Source: an uncultured Ruminococcus sp. (GTDB lineage Bacteria; Bacillota; Clostridia; Lachnospirales; Lachnospiraceae). From it: a stretch of 64,000 bases of DNA. Both the position numbers and the translations under genes were made by a program. Positions 1 through 9,655 of this stretch are shown here, piece after piece; positions within the stretch are counted from its first letter, which is position 1, and every line of letters starts with the position of its first letter. The stretch spans positions 35,044-99,043 of the forward strand of contig CAKRLG010000008.1 in assembly GCA_934359255.1 (NCBI GenBank). Reading direction: 5' to 3'. The notes beneath the pieces were generated by a model, which was not told the origin of the DNA, ran no database searches, and was given only the letters and a program-made list of their open reading frames with translations.

Positions 1-3
1 AAA

Positions 4-1521
<1,518 letters not shown>

Positions 1522-1612
1522 TTATATAATGTGCTCTCGACATGTTTTGTCTGTACTGTCTATGATTGTAACAGAACATTGGCAGAATACCAGATGTTTT
1601 TGTCCGAAGTAA

Positions 1613-1641
1613 TTGACTTTTTTTCCGGTGTCGAGTATGCT
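1613..1641 (+). promoter_or_regulatory. Sigma-A type promoter of the AraC-family gene
   Basis: TTGACT (1613-1618) and TATGCT (1636-1641) are separated by exactly 17 bases and lie 31 bases before the regulator's ATG. A longer reading frame that opens with this TTG would begin inside the -35 box, so the ATG at 1673 is preferred. Confidence 0.7.
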
Positions 1642-1672
1642 TTTTGCAGAAAATACGAGAGGGTATGAAGTC

Positions 1673-2464
1673 ATGATTTCAAATATGTCTATACAGTTTT
1701 GTGAATACAACCGTTCCAACCCGGATGCTGACCGGATCTACCGTCCACAGGGGAGCGGCGATTATTTGTTTTTATTGCTGAAAACTCCGATGAAAGTTTA
1801 TCAGGAAAACGGCATACTGATCACCGGGGAAAATGCCTGCATCCTATACACACCAGGACAGATGCAGCACTATCAGGCAATACAAAAGTTCCGGAACAGT
1901 TATCTTCATTTTGTTGCACAGGAGAATCTGGCAGAATATTTTCAGTTTCCACAGAACAAGGTATTTTATCCGCGAAATCCGGAGGAAATAGAAGAAATCA
2001 TCCGCAAGCTGCAGCTGGAATACATTACCCGCGGCTCCCATACGGAAGCAATGCAGAGTGCACTGATCTGCCAGCTTCTGGTCACGGCAGCCCGTGGACT
2101 TGAAAAAGAGCAGCGACATAACCCGGAAGAAGAAGGGTTGTATCGGAATTTTCAGGCACTTCGCATGGAGATGCTCCGCCATTATGAAAAACCCTGGACA
2201 ACTGAACAACTCTGCAATCGGATAAACCTGGAAAAAAGTCAGTTCTACGCTTATTACCGACAGTTCTTTCACAGTACCCCACACAACGACCTGCTACAGG
2301 TCCGCCTTGACAAGGCCAAAAATCTACTGACAAATGAAGCACTGCCGATCCAACAAGTGGCTCTTTCCTGCGGATTTCGGAATATGTCTCATTTCAGTCG
2401 ATATTTTAAACAGCAGTGTGGTTGTTCGCCAAAGGACTGGATCTCCGCGAATTTATGCAATTAA
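1673..2464 (+). CDS. AraC-family transcriptional regulator
   Basis: This 263-residue protein has an N-terminal cupin-like sensor region (GDYLFLLLK, ILYTPGQMQHY) and a C-terminal double helix-turn-helix of about 100 residues. The latter carries the AraC hallmarks: LCNRINLEKSQFYAYYRQFF for the first helix pair and IQQVALSCGFRNMSHFSRYF for the second. The start at 1673 has GAGAGGG upstream and lies downstream of a good promoter; an upstream TTG start would overlap that promoter. It is divergent from the GH51 gene and is probably its sugar-responsive activator. That target is inferred from position only, and no binding site was identified. Confidence 0.9.
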   Translation: MISNMSIQFCEYNRSNPDADRIYRPQGSGDYLFLLLKTPMKVYQENGILITGENACILYTPGQMQHYQAIQKFRNSYLHFVAQENLAEYFQFPQNKVFYPRNPEEIEEIIRKLQLEYITRGSHTEAMQSALICQLLVTAARGLEKEQRHNPEEEGLYRNFQALRMEMLRHYEKPWTTEQLCNRINLEKSQFYAYYRQFFHSTPHNDLLQVRLDKAKNLLTNEALPIQQVALSCGFRNMSHFSRYFKQQCGCSPKDWISANLCN

Positions 2465-2624
2465 TATAAATTCTGTGCATCGCGAAGGGTGTTACTGAGA
2501 GAGAAGTGATCGATAACAATAACTGAGATGCCAGTGGATCATTTTATAAGGCAAGGTCACACAAGCTGCACAATATATGGTACAATATAAAAAAGAGATT
2601 CTTCAGAAGAAAGGAGATATGCTT

Positions 2625-3422
2625 ATGAAAAGAAAATGGCTTTTTGCTTCATTGCTCCTCACAGCAGCATTGACCATGACATCCTGTTCTTTCAGACTTC
2701 CGGTCAAACTTCCATTCAAAATTCCATTCATTACTGCAGATGGAAACACCAAGCAAACAGGCGAAGATCCCTCCGACCCGGAAGAAACCACAGATCCGTT
2801 AATAACGGATGAACCTGAAGATCCGGAAGGCAGCTCCACTCCGGAAACCACCCAGTCAGGTAATGGTCAGGAATCCTCCACACCTGAGGATGCTGATCCT
2901 TCTCCGTCACAACCAGATGAAGACCCTGTTGATCCACAGTCCGGTCAGGAGAATTCTGCGGATATACCAGTTCTCATGGGAGGTGCACTTCCTTATACCG
3001 GTATGATTTCTCTTTTAAATGAAAATTATGAAGACGGGACTCACCGATATGACGATATGTTAGAGGACGGGATGTCCAGCATCGTTGATTATTGCTATGC
3101 CAACCCGGAAGATCTTCCGGACACTCCGGATGCATACGCAACTCTTGCAGCAGAAAAACTGACCGATGGCGGTATATATAACATTCTTTCCGTTTACCAG
3201 GACGATGTTTATACTGAGAGTCTTTCCTATCCGGTGTATATTGTTTCCTTTACCAGCGGAAATAACGAGGATACCAATTTCTGGCTGGCATTTATGGTTA
3301 TACGGGATGGATATACGTACCTGTATGCTCCCAGCGTATCCTGTAATGCGGATTATACCGTAGAAGAGCTCGGACAAGATCTTTTCCCACGTCTGTTTTT
3401 TTCCGATTCGATGGACGACTGA
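2625..3422 (+). CDS. Predicted lipoprotein with acidic Pro/Ser/Thr-rich linker
   Basis: The 265-residue product starts with a lipoprotein signal peptide: MKRKW, a hydrophobic stretch, then a cysteine after MTS (lipobox MTSC). A linker of roughly 90 residues rich in Asp, Glu, Pro, Ser and Thr follows, then a globular C-terminal domain of about 130 residues beginning near VLMGGALPYTG. I do not recognise the C-terminal domain. The ATG at 2625 is chosen because AAGGAG at 2611-2616 is 8 bases away; the ATG at 2619 would be only 2 bases from it. The protein is probably anchored to the outer face of the membrane. Function unknown. Confidence 0.8.
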   Translation: MKRKWLFASLLLTAALTMTSCSFRLPVKLPFKIPFITADGNTKQTGEDPSDPEETTDPLITDEPEDPEGSSTPETTQSGNGQESSTPEDADPSPSQPDEDPVDPQSGQENSADIPVLMGGALPYTGMISLLNENYEDGTHRYDDMLEDGMSSIVDYCYANPEDLPDTPDAYATLAAEKLTDGGIYNILSVYQDDVYTESLSYPVYIVSFTSGNNEDTNFWLAFMVIRDGYTYLYAPSVSCNADYTVEELGQDLFPRLFFSDSMDD

Positions 3423-3561
3423 TGCTATGGAAAAGCGCCTGACTGTTATGTATTACTGTTATGTGCTGTGACAATACTTTTCTTGGAGAACAGATGGCTT
3501 TTTCCACGCAAATATGTTACACTTAACCCTGTAGTAATATGAACTGGGAGGTAGAAAAACT

Positions 3562-4161
3562 ATGACTGAGCAGGAGAGAATGAAACAGGGGTATGTATGG
3601 CAGGATGATGATGAAAATATGAGCCTGCAGGCTCACACAAAAACACTGGTAAGAGAATTCAACAGTATGCCACCGGAGGATATGGAAGGAAGAGAAGCAC
3701 TTCTTCACAAGATATTCGGAAATGTAGGAAAAAATGTATGGATCACCCCACCTCTTACAGCAGCTGTTGGAAAATATGTATCCATCGGAGACGGCACTTA
3801 TTCTAATATGAATCTGACACTGATCGATGACTGGAAGATCACCATCGGAAAAAATGTGTTGATCGGACCGAATGTAACCTTGTGTACCACCGGACATCCC
3901 ATTGATCCGGAACACCGGGGAGACGGAATGTATTCATTCCCAATCACCATTGGTGATAATGTATGGCTGGGAGCCAATGTTGTCGTTCTTCCGGATGTAA
4001 CCATCGGAGAAAATTCCGTGATCGGCGCAGGTTCTATCGTAACAAAAGACATTCCGGCAAACTGTATTGCTTTTGGAAGTCCTTGTAAGGTATATCGTGA
4101 GATTAATGAGCACGATAAAGAATACTATTTTAAAAACCATCGCTTTGATGAGCAGCCATAA
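3562..4161 (+). CDS. Sugar O-acetyltransferase, maltose/galactoside acetyltransferase family
   Basis: This 199-residue protein is an acetyl-CoA-dependent acetyltransferase of the LacA/Maa family. It has an N-terminal Mac domain (MTEQERMKQGYVWQ) and a left-handed beta-helix of hexapeptide repeats (for example VTIGENSVIGAGSIV). The probable catalytic histidine is in CTTGHPIDPEHRG. Length and architecture are typical. It is cytosolic and probably trimeric by family. GGGAGG precedes the ATG. The acceptor sugar cannot be read from sequence; maltose, galactosides and related sugars are all possible. Confidence 0.93.
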   Translation: MTEQERMKQGYVWQDDDENMSLQAHTKTLVREFNSMPPEDMEGREALLHKIFGNVGKNVWITPPLTAAVGKYVSIGDGTYSNMNLTLIDDWKITIGKNVLIGPNVTLCTTGHPIDPEHRGDGMYSFPITIGDNVWLGANVVVLPDVTIGENSVIGAGSIVTKDIPANCIAFGSPCKVYREINEHDKEYYFKNHRFDEQP

Positions 4162-4171
4162 TCAAAAGGTT

Positions 4172-4235
4172 TCGTACATGCACGGACTTTGGCATTACTG
4201 GGAACGGAGTGAACGGTAATACTTTGGCTCGTTGC
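4172..4235. repeat. Copy A of a dispersed repeat with inverted ends
   Basis: Bases 4172-4192, read on the minus strand, match 34799-34819 at 19 of 21 positions. Bases 4221-4235, also on the minus strand, match 34791-34805 at 14 of 15. The block therefore contains the same motif twice in opposite orientation, with complementary ATTAC/GTAAT words between. Origin and function are unknown. Confidence 0.55.
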
Positions 4236-4257
4236 CTGCGTAAATAACAGGAAAGCC

Positions 4258-4286
4258 TTGACAAACACTGCCTTTGCAGTTAAAAT
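4258..4286 (+). promoter_or_regulatory. Promoter of the leuS T-box transcript
   Basis: TTGACA (4258-4263) and TAAAAT (4281-4286) are separated by 17 bases. This predicts transcription starting near 4293, just before T-box stem I. Confidence 0.8.
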
Positions 4287-4292
4287 ATTTTA

Positions 4293-4533
4293 TGTTTTAT
4301 AAAGTATACGACCTGGAAGGGGAAGAGTAGAAGCGGTATCGTTCTTTCAGAGAGCTGTCGGTTGGTGGAAGACAGCAGAAGAGAGCTTTGAACTGGCCCC
4401 GGAGTCCTTTTTCCGAAACATTTCCATAGTCTTTCATATGAAGATGCAAGTAAGAAAAAGCGGGAATTCCCGTTACAGAATCCATAAGTGCATGAGGCTT
4501 ATGCTTCATGAAGTAGAGTGGTACCACGGAAAT
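4293..4533 (+). promoter_or_regulatory. T-box leader, leucine-specific
   Basis: The leader has the hallmarks of a tRNA-sensing T-box. An AGAGA element lies near 4349-4355, the stem I apical loop reads GGTTGGTGGAAG, and the conserved antiterminator sequence GTGGTACCACGGA is at 4518-4530, followed by a terminator hairpin. The likely specifier codon is CTG at 4393-4395 (context TTTGAACTGGCC), which is leucine and agrees with leuS downstream. Uncharged leucyl-tRNA is expected to pair with the specifier and the T-box bulge and to allow readthrough. The specifier was assigned by eye, not by folding. Confidence 0.9.
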
Positions 4534-4580
4534 AAGTCCTTTCGTCTCTAGTTGCAAAACAGAAACAAAAGGACTTTTTA
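4534..4580 (+). terminator. Conditional terminator of the leuS T-box
   Basis: AAGTCCTTT (4534-4542) pairs with AAAGGACTT (4568-4576) and is followed by a T run. It directly follows the antiterminator sequence, as expected for T-box regulation. Confidence 0.85.
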
Positions 4581-4611
4581 TATTTCAAGCAATACCTAGG
4601 AGGAAGAAATC

Positions 4612-7026
4612 ATGACAGTACCTTATAATCATAGGGCAGTAGAAAAAAAATGGCATGATATCTGGGAAGAACACCCAGTGAATGTGGATGATGGCAAAAA
4701 GCCAAAATATTATTGTCTGGACATGTTCCCATATCCGTCAGGAAACGGTCTTCATGTAGGACACTGGAGAGGATATGTAATCTCTGATGTATGGAGTCGT
4801 TACAAATTACTGAACGGTTACTACATCATTCATCCGATGGGATGGGATGCTTTCGGTCTGCCGGCTGAAAACTATGCGATCAAAATGGGTGTACATCCTG
4901 CAAAATCAACCGCAGACAACGTAGCAAACATCAAACGTCAGATCAACGAGATCGCAGCTCTGTATGACTGGGATCGCGAAGTAAACACCACAGATCCTGA
5001 GTTCTACAAATGGACCCAGTGGATCTTTGTAAAGATGTTTAAAGAAGGTCTTGCTTACGAAAAAGAATTCCCGATCAACTGGTGTCCATCCTGTAAAACA
5101 GGTCTGGCCAATGAAGAAGTTGTCAACGGAAAATGTGAGCGTTGTGGTTCTGAAGTAACTAAGAAAAACCTGCGTCAGTGGATGCTGCGTATCACAAAAT
5201 ATGCAGACCGTCTGTTGAATGACCTGGATAAACTGGACTGGCCGGAAAAAGTTAAAAAAATGCAGAGTGACTGGATTGGTAAATCCTACGGTGCAGAAGT
5301 TGAATTCCCGGTTGAAGGAAAAGACGAGAAGATCACTGTATACACCACTCGCCCGGATACCCTTCACGGTGCAACTTTCATGGTACTGGCTCCTGAGCAT
5401 GCTATGGCAAAAGAACTGGCTACCGATGAAACAAGAGAAGCTGTGGAACAATATATCTACGATGCATCCATGAAGTCTAACGTGGATCGTCTGCAGGACA
5501 AAGAAAAGACTGGTGTGTTTACCGGATCTTACGCAATCAATCCGTTAAATGGTGCAAAAGTGCCGATCTGGCTGTCTGACTATGTATTGGCTGATTACGG
5601 TACCGGAGCAATCATGTGTGTACCTGCTCATGATGACCGTGACTTTGAGTTTGCAACAAAGTTCAATATTCCGATCATTCAGGTTATCGCAAAAGATGGA
5701 AAAGAAATTGAAAACATGACAGAAGCCTATACCGAGGCTTCAGGAACAATGATCAACTCCGGTGACTGGAACGGTATGGAATCTTCTGTACTGAAGAAAG
5801 AAGCTCCGATGATGATCGAAAAAATGGGTATCGGACGTAAAACCGTAAACTTCAAACTGCGTGACTGGGTATTCTCCCGTCAGCGTTATTGGGGCGAGCC
5901 GATCCCGATCGTTCACTGCCCGAAATGTGGAAACGTTCCGGTACCGGAAGAAGAACTTCCGCTTCGTCTGCCGGATGTAGAATCCTACGAACCGACAGGA
6001 ACCGGCGAATCTCCACTGGCTGCTATTGACGAATGGGTTAACTGCAAGTGCCCGGCCTGCGGAGGACCTGCAAAACGTGAGACTAACACTATGCCACAGT
6101 GGGCTGGTTCTTCCTGGTATTTCCTGCGTTATGTAGATAACAAAAATGATAAAGAACTGGTTTCCAAAGAAAAAGCTGACAAGTATCTGCCGGTAGATAT
6201 GTACATCGGTGGTGTGGAACATGCGGTACTGCATCTGCTGTATTCCCGTTTCTACACCAAGTTCCTGTATGATATCGGAGCTATTGATTTTGATGAACCA
6301 TTCCACAAACTGTTTAACCAGGGTATGATCACAGGTAAGAACGGTATCAAGATGAGTAAATCCAAAGGAAACGTTGTTTCTCCGGATGATCTGGTAAGAG
6401 ATTACGGATGTGACTCTCTGCGTATCTATGAGCTGTTCGTAGGACCGCCGGAACTGGATGCAGAGTGGGACGACAGAGGAATCGACGGTGTATACCGTTT
6501 CCTGAACCGTTTCTGGAAACTGGTACAGGACAGCGCAGAAGCAAATGTTGCAGAGACCAAAGAAATGGTAAAACTGCGTCACTGCCTGATCCACGATATC
6601 ACAGAACGTCTGGAAAGCTTCAGCCTGAACACTGTTATCTCCAAATTCATGGAATATAACAACAAGCTGATCGACATGGCAAAGAAGAGCGGTGGTATCG
6701 ATAAAGAAACACTGTCTACTTATGTAATTCTGCTTTCCCCGTTTGCTCCGCATATCGCAGAAGAACTGTGGCAGGTACTGGGTCATGACACTTCCGTATT
6801 TGCTGCGCAGTGGCCGGAACATGACGAAGAAGCCATGAAAGATGATGAAGTAGAAGTACCGGTACAGATCAACGGAAAAACCCGTGCAGTCATCAGCATT
6901 CCGGTTGACATCTCCAAAGAAGATGCGATCGCAAAAGGAAAAGAAGCCATTGCTGACAAACTGACAGGTACAATCGTAAAAGAGATCTATGTACCGAAGA
7001 AGATCATCAACATCGTTCAGAAATAA
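4612..7026 (+). CDS. leuS: Leucyl-tRNA synthetase
   Basis: This 804-residue class I synthetase charges tRNA-Leu. The HIGH motif appears as HVGH (residues 48-51) within PYPSGNGLHVGH and the KMSKS loop as KMSKS (580-584). Two zinc-ribbon-like cysteine clusters are visible (CPSC...CERC and CPKC...CPAC), as is the CP1 editing domain with TTRPDTLHGATF. Length is normal for bacterial LeuRS. AGGAGG precedes the ATG. Expression is controlled by the T-box upstream, and a terminator follows, so the gene appears monocistronic. Confidence 0.98.
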   Translation: MTVPYNHRAVEKKWHDIWEEHPVNVDDGKKPKYYCLDMFPYPSGNGLHVGHWRGYVISDVWSRYKLLNGYYIIHPMGWDAFGLPAENYAIKMGVHPAKSTADNVANIKRQINEIAALYDWDREVNTTDPEFYKWTQWIFVKMFKEGLAYEKEFPINWCPSCKTGLANEEVVNGKCERCGSEVTKKNLRQWMLRITKYADRLLNDLDKLDWPEKVKKMQSDWIGKSYGAEVEFPVEGKDEKITVYTTRPDTLHGATFMVLAPEHAMAKELATDETREAVEQYIYDASMKSNVDRLQDKEKTGVFTGSYAINPLNGAKVPIWLSDYVLADYGTGAIMCVPAHDDRDFEFATKFNIPIIQVIAKDGKEIENMTEAYTEASGTMINSGDWNGMESSVLKKEAPMMIEKMGIGRKTVNFKLRDWVFSRQRYWGEPIPIVHCPKCGNVPVPEEELPLRLPDVESYEPTGTGESPLAAIDEWVNCKCPACGGPAKRETNTMPQWAGSSWYFLRYVDNKNDKELVSKEKADKYLPVDMYIGGVEHAVLHLLYSRFYTKFLYDIGAIDFDEPFHKLFNQGMITGKNGIKMSKSKGNVVSPDDLVRDYGCDSLRIYELFVGPPELDAEWDDRGIDGVYRFLNRFWKLVQDSAEANVAETKEMVKLRHCLIHDITERLESFSLNTVISKFMEYNNKLIDMAKKSGGIDKETLSTYVILLSPFAPHIAEELWQVLGHDTSVFAAQWPEHDEEAMKDDEVEVPVQINGKTRAVISIPVDISKEDAIAKGKEAIADKLTGTIVKEIYVPKKIINIVQK

Positions 7027-7058
7027 TAAAATAAACGGATAAATAAGTCTGTTTCGGG

Positions 7059-7104
7059 AATCTCCTGTACGGTATTCAATTATAGATACTATACAGGAGA
7101 TTTT
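7059..7104 (+). terminator. Terminator after leuS
   Basis: AATCTCCTGTA (7059-7069) pairs with TACAGGAGATT (7092-7102), with a loop of 22 bases and a short T run. Confidence 0.7.
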
Positions 7105-7117
7105 CTTATAAAAGATA

Positions 7118-7146
7118 TTGAAATCATCGGGAACCTACGTTATAAT
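7118..7146 (+). promoter_or_regulatory. Strong promoter ahead of a short transcript
   Basis: TTGAAA (7118-7123) and a perfect TATAAT (7141-7146) have 17-base spacing. Transcription would begin near 7153 and meet a terminator at 7182-7210. The product is either a short RNA or an attenuated leader for the gene at 7281. Confidence 0.7.
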
Positions 7147-7181
7147 TTTTTTAAATTTACAGAGAAAACAAAGACAAGGAG

Positions 7182-7210
7182 GTCTGCATTACTATTTGCA
7201 GACTTTTTTT
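7182..7210 (+). terminator. Terminator or attenuator before the Nif11-like gene
   Basis: GTCTGCA (7182-7188) and TGCAGAC (7197-7203) form a hairpin followed by seven T. It lies only about 30 bases after the predicted start of transcription. An AGGAGG sequence sits directly against the 5' side of the stem. Confidence 0.7.
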
Positions 7211-7228
7211 GTTACATTGCATATCAAT

Positions 7229-7249
7229 AATTGGTCCAGTGGACCAATT
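7229..7249. promoter_or_regulatory. 21-bp palindrome, possible operator
   Basis: AATTGGTCC and GGACCAATT flank a 3-base centre. The site is 32 bases upstream of the Nif11-like start codon. The half-site resembles AATTGGT...ACCAATT operators of some GntR-family repressors; this is similarity by eye only. A related palindrome sharing AATTGGTCCA lies at 11296-11324. Confidence 0.45.
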
Positions 7250-7280
7250 TTAATCTTTCGGACATAAAGGAGGAAAAGAT

Positions 7281-7568
7281 ATGAATACGATTGAATTACT
7301 GGATGCACTGCAGCTGAAAGCAAAAAGAGATCCGGAGCTTCGAAAAGCACTCTTTGCTACACGCAATGAGAAAAATCCTGTTGACGCTTTCTGTAAAAAA
7401 TGTCAGGAAGAAGGTTACCCGATCTATACGATGGATCTGATCCAGGCGGGAGAGGAGTTTTATGCGTCTATGCGCCGTAGTACCAATGGTGGCGGTGAAA
7501 ATTCGCCAAAACTGGAAGGGGAAGATGACTTTTATGAACTGTTCTTCGCCAGTCTGGAAGATTTATAA
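7281..7568 (+). CDS. Nif11-like small protein, possible orphan RiPP precursor
   Basis: The 95-residue protein resembles Nif11-type leader peptides: a helical start (LLDALQLKAKRDPELRKAL), then NPVDAFCKKCQEEGYPIYTMDLIQAG, where an alternating pattern leads into a second helix. A GGG stretch (residues 70-72) precedes an acidic, aromatic tail (GEDDFYELFFASLEDL). Nif11 leaders often end at a double-glycine cleavage site. The tail lacks Cys, Ser/Thr density or other usual RiPP core features, and no modifying enzyme or peptidase-transporter lies nearby, so a non-RiPP role is equally possible. GGAGG precedes the ATG. The family assignment is by pattern only. Confidence 0.7.
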   Translation: MNTIELLDALQLKAKRDPELRKALFATRNEKNPVDAFCKKCQEEGYPIYTMDLIQAGEEFYASMRRSTNGGGENSPKLEGEDDFYELFFASLEDL

Positions 7569-7686
7569 CTATTCAGCAGACAGTTCTTTGCGTTTGAAAA
7601 TCCCTGCGATTTTTCAGATAATATAGTAGAATTTGTCGCTTTCACTGAAATTCTTTGTTAAGATTCGTTTAAATTACACAAAACGG

Positions 7687-7715
7687 TTGCTGCTTTTGTG
7701 AAAACATGTTACAAT
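7687..7715 (+). promoter_or_regulatory. Promoter of the phosphosugar mutase gene
   Basis: TTGCTG (7687-7692) and TACAAT (7710-7715) are separated by 17 bases and lie 50 bases upstream of the ATG. Confidence 0.65.
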
Positions 7716-7765
7716 ATATATAACTTTTTAAGTAACAAAAATAAAGATAATAGGAGTGGTAAATA

Positions 7766-9448
7766 ATGTATCAGGAAGAATACAAACGCTGGTTGGCAGC
7801 AGATCTTGAGGATGCCGATCTGAATCCGGAACTGTCCAGAATCGAAGGAAACGATGATGAGATCAAAGAACGTTTCGCGGTTGCATTAAAATTCGGAACT
7901 GCAGGTCTTCGTGGGGTTCTGGGCGCAGGTACCAATCGTATGAATATTTATGTGGTTCGTCAGGCAACCCAGGGACTTGCCAACTGGGTAAAAACCCAGG
8001 GCGGCACACAGACTGTAGCCATCAGCTACGACAGCCGTCTGAAGAGTGATGTATTTGCAAAGACTGCTGCTGGTGTACTGGCAGCCAACGGAATCAATGT
8101 CAGAATCTATGATGCTCTGATGCCGGTTCCGGCCCTTTCTTTTGCGACCAGATATTATAACTGTAATGCAGGTATTATGGTAACTGCTTCTCATAACCCT
8201 GCAAAGTACAATGGTTATAAAGCATATGGTCCGGACGGATGCCAGATGACTGACGATGCTGCGGCAATCGTTTACGATGAGATTCAGAAAACTGACGTTC
8301 TGACCGGTGCGAAATATATGTCTTTTGCAGCAGGTGTAGAAGAAGGTCTGATTCGTTTCGTAGGAGATGACTGCAAACGTGCCCTGTATGATGCCATCGA
8401 GTCCAGACAGGTTCGTCCGGGTCTGTGTAAAACTGCAGGACTGAAACTGGTATACAGCCCGTTAAACGGTTCCGGTCTGGTTCCTGTCACACAGGTACTG
8501 AAAGATATCGGAATTACTGATATCACTATTGTTCCGGAACAGGAATATCCAAACGGTTACTTTACAACCTGCAGTTATCCGAATCCGGAAATCTTTGCAG
8601 CTCTGGAACTGGGACTGAATCTCGCAAAAGAATCCGGTGCTGACCTGATGCTTGCAACAGACCCGGATGCAGACCGTGTAGGTATCGCCATGAAGTGCCC
8701 GGATGGTTCTTATGAACTGGTTAGCGGAAATGAAGTTGGTGTTCTGCTCCTGGATTATATCTGTGCAGGACGTATTGAAAAAGGCACAATGCCACAGAAT
8801 CCGGTAGCAGTAAAATCTATTGTATCCACACCGCTGGCAGATGCAATTGCAAAACATTACGGTGTAGAATTGAGAAGTGTCCTGACCGGTTTCAAATGGA
8901 TCGGTGATCAGATTGCTCAGCTGGAAGCAGCAGGTGAAGTTGACCGTTTCATTTTCGGATTTGAAGAAAGTTATGGCTATCTGGCTGGCCCTTACGTACG
9001 TGACAAAGATGCGGTTATCGCTTCCATGTTGATCTGTGAGATGGCTGCTTACTACAGAAGCACAGGAAGTTCTCTGAAAGCAAGACTGGAAGAGATTTAC
9101 AAAGAATATGGTCGTTACCTGAACAAAGTAGATAGCTTTGAATTCCCGGGACTGAGTGGTATGGATACCATGGCAGGTATCATGGAAGGACTCAGAAAGA
9201 ATCCTCTGACCGAAATCGCAGGCTACAAAGTTGCCAGCGTAACCGACTATGAAAAACCGGAAGAAACCGGTCTTCCGGCAGCCAACGTTCTGATCTACAA
9301 ACTGGAGAATAACGAAACCGTTATCATTCGTCCATCCGGTACAGAACCAAAGATCAAGATCTATTACACCACACTGGGTAAAGATCTGGCAGAAGCAGAA
9401 GCAGAGAAAGAAAAACTGGCAGAAGCTTTAAAACCGATCATGGCATAA
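7766..9448 (+). CDS. Phospho-sugar mutase (phosphoglucomutase/phosphomannomutase)
   Basis: This 560-residue alpha-D-phosphohexomutase interconverts glucose 1-phosphate and glucose 6-phosphate, or the mannose equivalents. The active serine is in TASHNP (Ser142). The metal-binding loop is DPDADRVG, the sugar-binding loop GFEESYG and the phosphate-binding loop RPSGTEPK near the C terminus. The order of the four domains is canonical and the length fits Firmicute PgcA-type enzymes. The protein is cytosolic. It has its own promoter and terminator and precedes a GH13 enzyme, which suggests glycogen or maltodextrin metabolism. Substrate preference is not decidable. Confidence 0.95.
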   Translation: MYQEEYKRWLAADLEDADLNPELSRIEGNDDEIKERFAVALKFGTAGLRGVLGAGTNRMNIYVVRQATQGLANWVKTQGGTQTVAISYDSRLKSDVFAKTAAGVLAANGINVRIYDALMPVPALSFATRYYNCNAGIMVTASHNPAKYNGYKAYGPDGCQMTDDAAAIVYDEIQKTDVLTGAKYMSFAAGVEEGLIRFVGDDCKRALYDAIESRQVRPGLCKTAGLKLVYSPLNGSGLVPVTQVLKDIGITDITIVPEQEYPNGYFTTCSYPNPEIFAALELGLNLAKESGADLMLATDPDADRVGIAMKCPDGSYELVSGNEVGVLLLDYICAGRIEKGTMPQNPVAVKSIVSTPLADAIAKHYGVELRSVLTGFKWIGDQIAQLEAAGEVDRFIFGFEESYGYLAGPYVRDKDAVIASMLICEMAAYYRSTGSSLKARLEEIYKEYGRYLNKVDSFEFPGLSGMDTMAGIMEGLRKNPLTEIAGYKVASVTDYEKPEETGLPAANVLIYKLENNETVIIRPSGTEPKIKIYYTTLGKDLAEAEAEKEKLAEALKPIMA

Positions 9449-9476
9449 GTTTACGAACAAAATACGCTATGCGAAT

Positions 9477-9510
9477 GGGCAATACAGGGAAATCTGTATT
9501 GCCCGTTTTT
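9477..9510 (+). terminator. Terminator after the phosphosugar mutase gene
   Basis: GGGCAATACAG (9477-9487) and CTGTATTGCCC (9494-9504) form an 11-bp stem with a 6-base loop, followed by GTTTTT. Confidence 0.9.
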
Positions 9511-9655
9511 AATGTTTAGATAATTTATATACCGAACGGTAAATAAATTACTGGATTTCTGTAAGAAGGTGTGGTATGATAATAAAAGTAAATATAATTT
9601 GCTTACTTTTATAAGTAATTGCAAATATAAATTATAGAAATAGAGGTGCATTCAC

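Larger units (their letters stand above)
4162..4611 (+). other. 450-base gene-free stretch: repeat block, promoter and T-box leader
   Basis: This is the longest stretch in the window without a coding sequence. It holds, in order, a small repeat block (4172-4235), a consensus promoter (4258-4286), the leucine T-box leader (about 4293-4533), its terminator (4534-4580) and the leuS ribosome-binding site AGGAGG near 4599. I see no convincing open reading frame. Confidence 0.8.

Noticed and set aside
1613..1672. 20-codon N-terminal extension of the AraC regulator from TTG
   Set aside because: The TTG is part of the -35 box of a good promoter and the extension does not resemble AraC proteins.
5740..6822. 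360-codon open frame on the minus strand
   Set aside because: It is antisense to leuS and has no motifs; frames of this kind recur opposite well-expressed genes.
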